Shown in pieces: positions 22,121 through 35,297 of a DNA stretch of 64,000 bases. Each line of letters starts with the position of its first letter. Within the stretch, counting starts at the first letter, position 1. The notes beneath the pieces were generated by a model that searched no databases, was not told the DNA's origin, and saw nothing but the letters and a program-made list of their open reading frames with translations. The stretch covers positions 892,001 through 956,000 of the forward strand of contig CALSFV010000023.1 in NCBI GenBank assembly GCA_943737045.1, written 5' to 3'. This DNA is from Parapristionchus giblindavisi (taxonomy: Eukaryota > Nematoda > Chromadorea > Rhabditida > Diplogasteridae). The translations under genes and the position numbers were made by a program.

Positions 22121-24752
22121 TTATCTTATACCTTTTAATAATGACGAAACCAACAAGTTAATCAATCCTCGTCGATATGATCGAACATTGTGAAAGATCA
22201 TAAGAGGATCAATGGCCGTATACCTCAACGGATAAGTTCAAATGTATTATTATCAACTGTATTTTCATTCGGCACACTATTTTGTTCGTTTCTGACAACG
22301 AAGACAATATTGATAAATGATTCGTTTCTTTTTCAGATCTCTTTGCTTGTAATATCATCAAACCATAATGTCCTCTCATTGATTGAAAAAAGAGTGAGAT
22401 ATGAAGTGATATCGAATAGAAATGAGTAGGTTCTCATTGAGACTCACCATGCACTCACTATTGGAAGTAAGTGAAAGAAGAAATCCATATCCATGTTACA
22501 AAGTGTTCCAATTACACCAATCCCAATCGGAATCTGGACCAAAATTGAAGGAACGAGAGACTGAAATAACCAAATATGTTTTGTTCAATTCCATTTCTAA
22601 TGTTAACTACAATATTCTATTTAAATATATTAATGTCATTTTGAATCGAATAAATGTGGAAAACATCACATAACCTTCAAAACAGCATATTCGTTTACAT
22701 TGTAGACGTTGCGAACATTTCATGTTTTGAATATAATTATGAGCCAATAATGCATATTTTGAATTTTCAAGAAAATATCGAATTTGTACATTTATGTACC
22801 TGTAAATAGAGTGCGGTCGCCAGTTGTCGTTGTAGTGAATTTCTGGCTCGAGAAGTTGCATTCTTTCGGATTTTTCTGGCTCCGATGCTAATGACTGCAG
22901 ATGATATGAGAAGGACGAGAACGAGTAAGAACATTGAGATGAAGAACAACCAATTGGTCATATCGTCTCCCTAAATAAGAATCAAAGAGTTTAATAACAT
23001 TTGCATGATGAAGTTTAAACTGGATTAAATGTGGAAGTGGGGAAATCGCATGTATTTAATGTTTGTGGGGCAACTCCTCTGGTGTTGAAATCCGTGCTTG
23101 ATCACGGATACAAGTATAATCATGCATGATTCGACATTCCATACATGATCATGCATGAAATATCCGAGGTTCGTCATTATGCATGTATCTTACGTGATAA
23201 TGCACGAATTTTCCGTGATCTTGCATGGAATCCCAGAATCCATGCATGATCACTGATGATCCATGCATGATTCGAGTATATTCCATGCTAGATAGTGCCA
23301 TTACTTGTAAAAATTTTACATAAATCATGCATGGACTCAAACACCTGAGTCCATTGCATGAACGTCGAAGTGATTTTTACATCCGCACTATTGTCGCTAT
23401 TAACAAGCAAACAATCAGTTCATTACTACGTATAACAGATTATTTTAGCGACTACAAGATATTATTACAAGACAGTATTACCTAAGCAACGAATAAGTTA
23501 AAACGAACTATCGGGACTTATTTTCGTATATGATATGAAAGACATAAAATATATATACATATATATACCTCGATGATAGCCAATAAGAATTCGGTATCGG
23601 GAGGAAGGTGCTGTTTAATTGCCTCTTCGATTGTAGTACACCTGTTTTCCGTAGGAATTGCCGCTGAAGATATGCACTATAGTTTAACTAAAGTTTGAAT
23701 ACTTCTGTATTACGTAACTAACTATAAATATGAGTTTGACTCCAAATGGACTTAAATTTACCATTAAAACAAATGTTTTGCTTATGTTTGGTAGGGGCCA
23801 AAACATAAAATAAAAGAGCAAAGACTGGTAGAGTTATTGACAACGATATCAAAGGTAGTGCAATCAGCTTCAATGGATGAATATCGTTCTGACCTCTAAA
23901 TATAACCTAATGAATATGAATATCTGAGAGAAAAAAAAACTCTCCTTACCTGGTCATTTTGATCATTCGAAAGACCATCAGAGTAGACAGTATTCCTTTG
24001 TTGTTGACGAAAAGAAAAAGGAAGGAATAAGTGAAGATCAAGATAACCGAACGTGGAAGAGGGAATGTTGGATAAGAAGCGAAGAGGAAAAGACCCGAGT
24101 GAACATGCATTGTCTAAAGTTTCTACAATATTTCTAGGATTCTACAATCTAGAAACTTTTTATGAATATCCATTACATATTTTAGCTATTCTATGCAGTT
24201 TTTACTGTCTAGCCTTTCTTAATACATCGTCTATATCCATAAGAGACAGTCAGTTACTGATTTTTGTAAAATACGAACAAAAACAAACCGGTCGGCAAGA
24301 AAGAACTAGCCAAGCCATCGCTATGTTACATGCAGACAATGATCCTTGAACAACCTGAATATGATAAAACTATACTGTACAAAATGATAAGGCACGTCGT
24401 ATGTGTGTTTATCATAGCTTCATTCTTTCTTTTACATTCTTCTGTCCCCCCCCCCTCTACAGTAAATTTAGTAAGCATATTCTCTCTCTAAATATTTATA
24501 TTTAGTCTTCATATTATTTCCGATTTTTGTTTTATTTTCACACTTAAACCAACGCGACTTGGAAGATTGGTCCGTCGGGACATCAAAGTCGTTAAAATGT
24601 TCAATAAGAAATTCTAATCTCATGTATTTACCCTGTAATACATTCCCATATGTGGAGGCGAGAATTGAATAATACAGAAAATGATTAATGTATTAAAGAG
24701 AAAAGCAGTCACCAGACAGAAAACACCATTCCAAAGTGCAATTGATTCTAAC
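22121..24752 (-). CDS. 7TM chemoreceptor of the Str/Srh/Sri type
   Basis: Minus-strand exons follow the family order. An exon at about 24655-24752 holds TM1 (ALWNGVFCLVTAFLFNTLII, then SPPHMGMYYR). An exon at 23952-24105 has HSGLFLFASYPTFPLP and TM3-like YSFLFLFVNNKGILSTLM with FRMIKMTR. An exon at about 23768-23880 holds TM4 (HPLKLIALPLISLSI). An exon near 23570-23650 is the extracellular loop (NRCTTIEEAIKQHLPPDTEF). An exon at 22803-22972 holds TM5 and LQRQLATALYLQ. The last two are about 22445-22560 (LVPSILVQIPIGIGVIG, TM6) and 22121-22220 (TM7 end, YTAIDPLMIFHNVRSYRRGL). The LQ.QL..AL..Q, P.I...P and D.L.MI..VRSYR signatures are those of nematode chemoreceptors. The TM2 exon and true start were not found; the element at 23077-23350 sits in an intron. 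Confidence 0.65.
23077..23350 (-). mobile_element. CATGCATGATC sub-repeat element, copy 2 (inverted)
   Basis: Reverse complement of this segment follows copy 1 (10322-10594) from end to end: CTCAGGTGTTTGA start, the GCATGATC and CACGGA units in the same order, and the TTTCAACACC end. The TA on the left side is not kept, so one border may be eroded. It lies in an intron of the chemoreceptor gene 22121-24752. Confidence 0.7.
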
Positions 24753-25745
24753 TGAAATCAAAAGTCGTTATTAAACAGAAAACCCTCCACTGTTATAAAT
24801 TATCCACAGATTTTCAACCATTAAACGATAAAAACGGAAGAGAAATGTGAAGTTAAAGGGAAAAATTAAATACTCACAACTGATAGAATACTGTGGTCAT
24901 GATAGGTTTCCATTCAATAAATGATCATCCAAGGGATTTCACCGAGAACAAAAAATATGCCATATTAGAAATATTGATTAAGTTTATTTTAAATATTGAT
25001 TACTTGGCTATAACAGTGCATTATCTTTTTCTATTATATATCACGAGTTGATCATGAAATTACTAGTTTGGTTTACCAGTCGAAAACGAAACGCAACATT
25101 CGCGTACTATAATAATATGTTGTGTATGCAAAGTTAAAATCTATGAATATTTTGACTAATATTGCGGATGCTACAAACCACAAAATATAAAGTTGAAATG
25201 GATAAAAAGTATTGGTGTGGAGGTGGAGTTAGTTAGTGTCCGGGAATGGAGTCGCATAAATGGCGCTTATGCCGACAACTCTAATTGATATGCGTAATAG
25301 AATTGCTACGTAGACTTACGAAAGAGATTCATGATTTCCTTCGCATCAAAATATCAAAAATGAATAATAATAATGAATAAAAGTAAAATCTGCCATTATT
25401 TGTTTTCATTTTTTTCATTTCGTTACATTGTAATAAATGGACAAGCAAAAAAGTTAAAATAGAAGGTTCGAAGGTCATAATAAAGGATATAATAAAAGCG
25501 TAATGTTTTTTTTTCGTTTGCGAGATATGTCCCTATGGTAGTGCATAAATGTTCGGTTTTCACTCTTTTTTAAAGAGCCTCCCCCACACAGTCTTATCAG
25601 CATTATTTGACAATATCATAGAATAAGTAATGTAGACAGAAGATAACATTTTATCATTTCGATGAAATCGGGATGAAAAGTAGATGAGCAATGTAACAAG
25701 CACCAGCATAATGAGGTCAGGTGTTAAGGAAATCAAAAAATCACT
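24753..25745. other. Intergenic, no recognised gene
   Basis: Lies upstream of the chemoreceptor and downstream of the acetylcholine receptor subunit. Very AT-rich. No exon or repeat was identified. Confidence 0.35.
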
Positions 25746-28700
25746 TCAATAAGTCAGGTCGTGATACTTTCCTTCTTTATATTTTGTAACAAGACGATTT
25801 AGCTCCTTCTGAAAATTAACAGTAAGCATCAAAGTTTTTTTATGAATTGCAGCATGCTATGAAAGTATCTCAATGCAATGTCAATACATGCTCTTATAGT
25901 AAACATGAAATGCTCAAAATCTCTTACTTTCTGATCGATAAACTCGAATACAGTAGGTGCTGAGCAGATGATTCCAACTGTACCACCTGATATGACATGA
26001 CACAGTTAGTTCATAACTATTAAAATTCAAATAAAGATATGCGAGCCAAACAAACCAATCGTTATTCCAATGAAGAAATAGAGCAAAAGTCGATCGATTA
26101 CCATAGATACGTACTTCCAGTCATCCCGATACTGACCATATATTATTATTTATGTATTTTTTCGATAAGTTTCAACATGAACCATATCGGAAATCGATAG
26201 ATCAATATTCCGTGTTCATTATGCTAGTTCCTCAGGTTTGCTCGATGATATTGTTAAAATCAATAATCAATTGAAATCAATTGGTATCAATGGTCAATTT
26301 TTAACAAAAGATTGGAAGATTCTTACATCTTTGATCATGGCTGAATCTCTTATACTATCAGTAATGAACTCTATCGCATCCACTGCTCGTTGTGCATTTG
26401 GACTCAGATCCTCACAAATATTGCTATTCTGTGTGAATCTTAAAATGTATTCTTTATTTGTATCACGTTCACATTCACTTTGGGTGATTAAACATCCGTA
26501 TTTTACAATTATATCTATTCCCTGAAAGGATAAAGCAATAAATATAAAATGACTTACTTGTCATCATTCTGTGAGTGTACAGCTAAACAATGAGGATGAT
26601 GCTGTGGGACGATTTCGTCTTTAGAAGTTGGCTACAAATAGTGTTATTGGTCATACAACATCGTGCTTGGGGCAATTCGACTGCATACAAAATCCATAAA
26701 TAAAGTAGAAGTTTGGTATGTACAAAAATGGATGAATACCTATAAGGAAGTGTCCTCTAGTACACCTACTGTTATATTTAGTAATTTAAGAGCTCATTAT
26801 AAAGAGATTAAATGATAACTCACAATAGCAGTTCCATTAGTCTTCATCTTCGACTTGGTTGAGGAATGACGATTCTTCTCTCGAGGTGGTCGTTGCATAC
26901 ATAGAATCATTGGAAGAATCTATATTGTTTACATTGATCAAAAGAGCCATCGCTGGTCAGATTTTGATGAATCTATTACAAGGGAATTTACCTCGAGGAA
27001 TAGTTGTCGGACCCAATAGGGCAATCGATGTGTAATGGGCGAACGGAAATAGATGTTACAAATGACTACGGTGATAACAATAGTAATGATATTGAGAACG
27101 AATGTGAGAAGAAGATATCTGAAGTAATCATTTAGTTTTTAAATTTCATAGCTATGTATTCCTGTTATTATAATAAGACTTTTTCATTGCCTTTTCATTT
27201 ATTAGAATTCTTTTCCCATTTTAATAAACCGTGGAAGATGTTATAATAAATTGTTGTTGAAGAAAAATGTTGTTGAAAATGAGGAACTGACTTTGCAACC
27301 AGAGGAATCGAATAAGATGTAGGTGGAAGAATCTTAGATACCAGCAACAAGAATACAACAATCGAGAGTAATACGTTCATTGTTAATCCCATCTTCTCTC
27401 CTAAAGGTCCACATCATTGTAAATTAAATTTATTATAAACTATATATACTAAATAATAAACTACATAATAATAAGCTTCTAAAGGTAGATGGAACACAAA
27501 ATAATTCTGAAACAATAAAACGATATTGAACTACAATACAATAATTCGGCTATGCACATATCATCTTATGATTGAATCAAACAAAATAAGAGTCGTACCA
27601 GAAGCAGTTGGAAGGTAAAATACAGTAACGTTCAGGAATGCCATAAGTACTGTTGGAAGGAGAAGTACAACCGAGTAGAAGAGTGTCTTCCGTCTGAAAT
27701 TAATTCAAAATATATTATATAAGATGCAAATGAATAAATACGATATGGCCGCACTCTTTCACTTCACAGATATGTGTGAAAGAATTGCCAAATTAGAGAT
27801 TTTCAAGGTACAGTGTCTTCATAAAATATTGCATATGTTTCTACTAGTGTGTATTAGAACATTTAGACTGACTTTTCGACAGTGCTTTAGATTATACCTC
27901 ATTTTTATCTGAAACTCTATTCTACTCCTATCCTCAACCAGAACAGCGGGAACGTCGATGATATCCCAGATAGACGATGTAGCATACTCAGAAAGATCAA
28001 CCATGTCGGATTTTTCGAAGTCAAGGCGAAGCTCGTTTCGACCATACTGTAATAAACTTATTAATTTATTCATCACTATACGATTTTGTGGACTTTCTCA
28101 TCAAGAAATAGATGTTTGGATCACAATGATGAAATTATAGTCGTGTTCGATTGTACAATTTAAAATATACCGTCCAGCTACCGAAGATAAGATGACATAT
28201 TTGTTCATCGAAAGGAAAGAATTCAACATCTACAAATGGCTCGATTATCATGGAATAATACAACACTAATACCTATGATACAAGAGCTTTTGTATATGGC
28301 TGGAGGTACCCAGAGTACGGTACCATCATGTTTGATAAGAGCATTACACATGAAGGACACCTCGTAGTTTCCATCTGCACTGAAACATTAACGACTCGTT
28401 CATATCATTAATAAACACAACTTCATTAATCATATGTCGTTTGTTCTCGGTGCACAGGTGATGGGAGTAAAACTAACTTATTGAACAGTACTATATCAGG
28501 CAGCCAAATCTTCTCTGGAGCAACACGAATCTCGGTCATTCCATCGTAATCGAGTGGAGCCCATTTGAGTTGGAAATCGTGCCATTTCTATAAAGTTTTA
28601 TTGCAAATCCACCTTATTATTGATTAATTATTGCAGAATTTATCAAGCTTAAGAGACCGGCTCGGTAAGACTCGAGCATGGTCCGGACATTCGCCAAGAC

Positions 28701-31700
28701 TTTCGATCTGGGCCTCAATACTTTCATCAATGACACATACCGGGGGAGACCGATGAAAGTTATAGTGAATATGCCCTTGGGCTCAAACCCGGCTCACATA
28801 TGTCACATAAAGTAAAAAATTGAAAAATTCATAACTTTTAAATCGTGATAGCTAGGACTTTTATTTCTTTTTAATGGTGAATAACATGTCATGCACTCTT
28901 ATAAACACAGCTGAGCAATAATATCATATCGTTCTGTATATGTTTTTTCGTGTCTGAATTTCAGATTTTTCTTCTTCTATCCTCGTTGAAGAGATACTGC
29001 AAGAAATGCCATAGTGTATATTGTAGCCCTGACGATTAAGCACATGGTAGTCACATTCCCTTGGCCAGCCAGTTTGTCTTAAGCCTCGAGAATTTCAACT
29101 GAATGTGAGATATGTGTAAATTGCAAAAATCGAAAATTAAATTTCTTGAAATTCGCAAGAGTAAGAGGTAGCTGTATTATGTCATTTTACTCGTAGTGAT
29201 GCGCGTACAAAGGAATAATATACAAATAGACTCGGACTACATTTTTTTTAAATTAGAAAAATAAATATTTTATTTTTAATCTTTCAACTCCCACATTCAG
29301 CCGACCGTCAATGCAAGTTGATTCATAGGGCGGATGGTGGCTGCTGCATGGCCGTTTGCGAAAACAACTGCCTCGTGAAGAATCGTCGTTTCGCAGATCT
29401 AGAATTTATTTTTTAAATCATCAAACTTGAAAATTTCTATGTTTCTTTCATATAAATCGGTTGGAAGGTAGCGTACAGCAACCAAAGCTGTACCATTGTT
29501 ATCAGTAGGAGTGTACTGTACTGCACTACCGTAACCGTCAGGACTCACGAACTAATTTTTTTTTCAGTCGACCCATTATTTTCAACCATGACCCGGGGTT
29601 CATGGTTGAGAATGGCTGAAGTCGAAAAATTGATGATGATCCCAGACCAAATAATATTTGGCATTATATCAACAGTGGGCCAACTTTTATTTTTATGGAT
29701 ACCATAACTCGAATTACCGTAATCTAGCTACCGTATCCTATAATAATGTGGTGAGGTTCTCGGAAAATTCAGGTGCCTGCATTACTATTACGGTAATTCG
29801 AGCTAGGGTATCCGTAAAAATAAAAGTTGGCCCACTGTTGATAAAATAGCAAATAGTATTGGGTCTGGGATCATGATTAATTTTTCGACCTCAGCCATTC
29901 TCAACCATGAACCCCGGGTCATGGTTGAAAATAATGGGTCGACTGAAAAAAAATAGTTCGTGAGTCCTGACGGTTACGGTAGTGCAGTACAGTACACTCC
30001 TACTAATAACAATGGTACAGCTTTGGTTGCTGTACGCTACCTTCCAACCGATTTATATGAAAGAAACGTAGAAATTTTCAAGTTTGATGATTTAAAAAAT
30101 AAATTCTAGATCTGCGAAACGACGATTCTTCACGAGGCAGTTGTTTTCGCAAACGGACATGTATCAGCCACCATCCGCCCTATGAATCAACTTGCCTTGA
30201 CGGTCGACTCAATGTGAGGGTTGAAAAAATAAAAATAAAATAATTATTTTTCTAATTTTTTTAGAAATGTAGTCCGAGTCTATTTGTATATTATTCCTAT
30301 GTACGCGCATCACTACGAGTAAAATGACATAATACAGCTACCTCTTACTCTTGCGAATTTCAAGAAATTTAATTTTCGATTTTTGCAATTTACACATATC
30401 TCACATTCAGTTGAAATTCTCGAGGCTTAAGACAAACTGGCTGGCCAAGGGAATGTGACCACCATGTGCTTAATCGTCAGGGCTACAATATACACTATGG
30501 CATTTCTTGCAGTATCTCTTCAACGAGGATAGAAGAAGAAAAATCTGAAATTCAGACACGAAAAAACATATACAGAACGATATGATATTATTGCTCAGCT
30601 GTGTTTATAAAAGTGCATGACATGTTATTCACCAATAAAAAGAAATAAAAGTCCTAGCTATCACGATTGAAAAGCTATGAATTTTTCAATTTTTTATTTT
30701 ATGAAACATATGTGAGCCGGGTTTGAGCCCAAGGGCATTTTCACTATAACTTTCATCGGTCTCCCCCCGGTATGTGTCTATGATGAAAGTATTGAGGCCC
30801 AGATCGAAAGTCTTGGCGAATGTCCGGCAGGGGGTCATAATGCTCGAGTCTTACCGAGCCGGTCTCTTAAAGTGATTTCGAAGCTCACGGATATTACAAG
30901 AAAATTCCGTCATGAGAACACTATTTTCAAAAAGATAGTTATAATTAAATTAGAAAAGAAACAAATGGTACCAACCAATGTGAGCCATACATTTGTGTGC
31001 ATTATTTGATCCTTTTCGTCCTGAAATTAATCCAATTTGTAATGAAAATTAGTCTATAGCAATAAGAATTCAATAAAGACAAAATGAGAAGACCTACCAC
31101 ATTGACCAGAAGGACTAATTGCATTGCAATCTTGACAACAAGAGGTAGATCACTCTTATTGTGTATGGGTTGCACGAGGGCATTGTAACTGAAAACAGTA
31201 TGATATCATTTTAAATTTTAATATTTGTATCATTCCATTTTATCGTTACAGTTTACAGAGTAAAATTCTTTATCAAAATAAATTAAGCATTGAAATCACA
31301 GGATCAGGAGTGTGATATAAGGGGTTTTGAATTCATTTCTGACCATTTCTGTGTTAATCTGTATATTAAAGGGAAAATGCAGCCAAAATTTCACTATTTT
31401 TAATTTTCTTAATTTTTCGCCAGAGAGTCTATCGAGGTGTGAATTAAAGATTTGATTCACACAAATTAATCAATGCGCTGTAATAAAGCGTAAAATTGTG
31501 TATAGTAAATTAAATATTGCATCTAACCCTCGAAACAAGTCTATCATTAATCGATCTTCTGCATCTGTAGTTGATACGGGCACTGAAACATAAAATATAA
31601 TTCGGCACTTCTTCGGTTTCTGGCCACCCCCCTAACCCCCCCCCCCCCCCCCCTGCGCTATTCTTTCGCAATCATTTCGCGTAGTAACCGACCCTCTTCT

Positions 31701-32646
31701 CGGTTGTGGTAAAATCAACCGCATCATGATTGATAGAATGATGAAATAAGAATTTTTCTCCTCTTTTCCCATACTCTCTCTTCCTGATCCAATTTCATTT
31801 TCATATCACCCCATTCCCCTATTAAAACATTCAATTCCTTCTCTCCGGTTCAGTCCAGAGCTCTCCCATTTTGAGGAGAGCTCGGGGAGCATTTCGCCCC
31901 CGTGGACATCGTCCTCCCAGTGAGGACGACCGCTCCATTCGATCGAAATGATCGAAATGGAGTGGTAGGGGGGTTTTAGGGGGGGGGGGGTGGCCAGAAA
32001 CCGAAGAAGTTCCTATAATTCTTCCAAGTTTCGAAGAAAATGAAAAGGATATCCAACATAACAAGTTTCCCTTCAGCACGAAATATGAAAATTTGAAAGA
32101 AGAATTGGGGATATCGTCTAACAGGGAAAGTTCTATTTTGAGATAACGAACCATTATTGCATGAACCAATTTGTGACCCGCTTAAAAAGCTTTTTTATTT
32201 TATTTTAGCACGTATCCATTTATGATCTCTTTTTTTCGTTTCGCTAAAATATAGCCGATTCCTCATCTTCCACCGTTCATTATGCCATTTTTGTTGTCTC
32301 TTCCTCACCATCTCTCACTCTCTTACTTTTCCATTATCTCTTCCCTTTCTCTCTCACTCTATCCTCTCCATTATCCTCTATCTCTCATTCATAGCCATTT
32401 CGGAGGCCTAAGATATCCCTTCTCACATCCTTCCATCTTCTTCCTTCTTAGATGAATTCGGCTTCGCTACTCTAATTTCATTGGATCTGTCCACTCTACA
32501 TTTCACTACTTGGAAGGAGTGCTTACCAATTGAATAAAAGTGATCAGAGGCAAGAGAAAATGCATGATTCAGTAAAGAAATGAGTATAAAGACATACCTG
32601 ATAAGGCTATGAATATGAAGAAGATGGAGACGATCAAATTGTGCAT
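25746..32646 (-). CDS. Nicotinic acetylcholine receptor-type Cys-loop channel subunit (non-alpha)
   Basis: Fifteen or so minus-strand exons join in phase. Start [16 protein letters not shown] (signal peptide, 32598-32646), then the ligand-binding domain with [12 protein letters not shown] and [13 protein letters not shown]. The Cys loop is C-13-C with FFPFDEQIC. There is no vicinal CC pair in loop C ([18 protein letters not shown]), so it is a non-alpha subunit. M1 is [17 protein letters not shown]. The M1-M2 linker and M2 are [20 protein letters not shown], with the Glu that gives cation selectivity. M3 is [19 protein letters not shown] cytoplasmic loop contains [13 protein letters not shown]; then [12 protein letters not shown] and [18 protein letters not shown] lead to M4, and the end is KYHDLTY. 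It resembles the UNC-29/LEV-1/ACR-2/ACR-3 group of levamisole-type subunits; I cannot choose among them. Introns hold a 2.2-kb palindrome (28649-30870) and a MITE (31604-32013). Confidence 0.9.
28649..30870. mobile_element. 2.2-kb near-perfect palindrome with TTAA ends, in a receptor intron
   Basis: The element begins TTAAGAGACCGGCTCGGTAAG and ends CTTACCGAGCCGGTCTCTTAA. Two arms of roughly 1.1 kb are nearly identical inverted copies, separated by a short centre near 29755. TTAA stands at both ends, as in piggyBac-type insertions. No open frame of note. It sits in the intron between the VWLTL exon (ends about 30995) and the KWHDFQLKW exon (starts about 28588) of the acetylcholine receptor gene. 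Its ends resemble those of the elements at 33518 and 38942 (GACACCGGCTCAGTAAGATTC). Confidence 0.9.
31604..32013. mobile_element. hAT-like MITE, 8-bp target duplication TATAATTC
   Basis: Inverted ends GGCACTTCTTCGGTTTCTGG and CCAGAAACCGAAGAAGTTCC enclose 410 bp. The duplicated octamer TATAATTC flanks both sides (31596-31603 and 32014-32021); 8 bp is the hAT signature. Just inside the ends are long C and G runs (about 31635-31653 and 31981-31991) that face each other. It lies in the first intron of the acetylcholine receptor subunit. Confidence 0.8.
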
Positions 32647-33517
32647 GATTGGACGATATTGTAGATCACATATCAGAATACCTAATGAAAATTAAAGATT
32701 TTAGAGAATTTGTGAAATTTGGTACGACGATTAATGTAACCGAAATTGAGCTGTGAGTGTAATTGTAAATGAATGGAACGATGCGCTTTTATATGAAGAT
32801 ATATATCAGATAATAAATTGAGTCCTTCGAGGATAACAATAATCGATATAGTAGTAGAACCAAAACCATAGAAAGAAAAACAATCGAACAACTATTAAGA
32901 AAGATCGAATGGGTTGCACACCAATCAAATGACTAATAAAGTCTCCCTGTCGAGATTCCAACTACTTATTAGGCAAAAGGAAGAATGAAATTCGCAAAAC
33001 AAGACACAATATAGTAAAGCGGGAGAGTCCCGCCTAAAATTCTCTATTTCTCCAAGCGCTTTCTATTAAACTTATTCTTTCTCATCAACTCTAATTGTCT
33101 ACACTCTCTCATGATTAGTATTCTCACTCTTCCCTCTCTCTCTAGTAAGATCGGTAAGACACTTTAAGTCTTTGTGTAATCCCCGGTCCTCTTCTCTGCC
33201 CCGATTCTCTCTCTACTTTCTCTCGCCTCTTTCATCCTCTCTTTTCTTTGTCCATACTTCTCTAAACCCTCCTCATTCAAACCCTTCTTATCTCTACCTT
33301 CTCTATCTATATAGATGAGTCCTCTTCTTCATTGGTTCCTCTTCTACTCAAGTAGTTCATTCAATTCATTCAGACCAAATTCAAAAGAATTGCAAATGAA
33401 TTGTCTTACGAAGACTCATCTAATACAATTTGGTAGATCATTTCAAATTCTGGAATTCAAAACTGCAGAACATATTACCAAATTTAAACCCATTAAATTT
33501 TATTTCAATTGATCCAT
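32647..33517. other. Upstream region of the acetylcholine receptor gene, pyrimidine-rich
   Basis: No exons recognised. Stretches rich in CTCTC on the plus strand (about 33040-33310) equal GAGAG on the transcribed side and could be promoter-proximal low-complexity DNA. No specific factor site is claimed. Confidence 0.3.
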
Positions 33518-35007
33518 TTAAGACATCGGCTCAGTAAGATTCCAAGAAGTGCCGGACATCGACCTCACCGATTTGGCCCAAAATTTTTTCATGGATACCC
33601 CCATGGCCCCCCATCACAAAATGGGTATTCATTTGGGCTGGTTCCTTGAAACGCAGATGTGGCGGGGTTTCGAATTTTGAAAACTCGATTTTCACCGAAA
33701 AAAAATGGAGCGACCTCGGACCAATGTTAATGTCGATTAATTATAAGTATAAATAGACAACAAAAACTGGCTATACGACGGTCCGCAGAACCGATCGCAA
33801 ACTGATTTTTTTACCTCCTCAAAACATTCTAAAATTAATTAAAATTTTAAAACAAAAAAGTGCACTCCAATTTTTGCCTCATTTTACAGAGCAAAAAATT
33901 CCGCGTCGAATAAGGGAAAAAATCAAAAATCGAAGGACCCCTCTTTTGAGATAAATGGACCTGATGTTGACCCGAAAATATTTTTGTTTTCAAACCCCCT
34001 CATGTCTGTACTCATATTGAAGAGCTTGTCGAGTAGAACAACTTTTTTGTTGCACGTTTTGTCTGAAACTCATGTACAAGAGAAATACAACAATTAAGAT
34101 TTTTTGGATCCAAATCATTTCGATCGCTTGTATCTTGAGAACAAACGACTTTCATACAATACGACCAATATCAAAAATGACGTGCTCGACGAGTTCTTTA
34201 AAATGAGTATAAACACGGCAAGGTTTCGACAACTTTTTTTCAAGACCACTTTCCAGGCCATATTTTTCAGCATGGGGGTCTACAATTTTTTTTCGTGAAA
34301 CAACAAAGTAAGTATGGATTTTTGCGTTCTACAATATTGGCGTAATCAATTTGTGCACAAAAAATATTTTACTTTCGTTTTACTCACAATTATGTGAACA
34401 ACCGTGTGAATAAATAAAACTCATGTAGTTCTCTTGTACATGAGTTTCAAACAAAATGCTCAACATAATAGTTGTTCTACTCGACGAGCTCTTCAATATG
34501 AGTACAAACATGAGGGGGTTTGAAAACAAAAAAATTTTCGGGTCAACTTCAGGTCCATTTATCTCAAAAGAGGGGTCCTTCGATTTTTGATTTTTTCCCT
34601 TATTCGACGCGGAATTTTTTTGCTCTATAAGATGAGGCAAAAATTGGACTGCACTTTTTGCTTTAAAATTTTAATTAATTTTAGAATGTTTTGAGGAGGT
34701 AAAAAAATCAGTTTGCGATCGGATCTCTGGACCGTCGTATAGCCAGTTTTTGTTGTCTATTTATACTTATAATTAATCGACACTAACATTGGTCCTAGGT
34801 CGCTCCATTTTTTTTCGGTGAAAATCGAGTTTTCAAAATTCGAAAACCGCCACATCTGTGTTTCAAGGAACCAGCCCAAATAATTACCCATTTTGTGATG
34901 GGGGCCCATCCACGGGGTATCCACAAAAAAAATTTGGGCCAAATCGGTGAGGTCGATGTCCGGGGTCACTGGCACAACCCTCGAATCTTACTGAGCCGGT
35001 GTCTTAA
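33518..35007. mobile_element. Palindromic element with TTAA ends, copy 2 of family
   Basis: The ends are TTAAGACATCGGCTCAGTAAG and CTTACTGAGCCGGTGTCTTAA. Arms of about 720 bp are inverted copies; the centre is near 34265. It shares long internal stretches with the element at 38942-40420, for example CTTGTATCTTGAGAACAAAC and GAGGTAAAAAAATCAGTTTG, so these two are the same family. It lies between the acetylcholine receptor and peroxidasin-like genes. Confidence 0.88.
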
Positions 35008-35297
35008 AGTTTTGAGTAGAACAACAGTGGGATAATTTTTGTGTAAAAGTTTCGTTCATATCAATCCACAAAGGGAAGTTCTCCTTCGTTTCGCTAATGT
35101 TGTACAGTATATGAGGCAAACACAAAAATGATTCATTAAGCTTAAAAGTATTACTGTGAATACATTGACAAATTTCCGTTACACAAACAACAACAACGAA
35201 CAATTAACGGCACCTAATTTGTCAGAAATATGATATAATACAAGTATAAAACTGTAATGATATTCGTAGAATATTGCATATTAACAGATGTGTGCAT

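Noticed and set aside
34104..34298. Short frames repeated in the TTAA palindromes
   Set aside because: Present in both arms and both related elements only because of the repeat; no start context or known domain.
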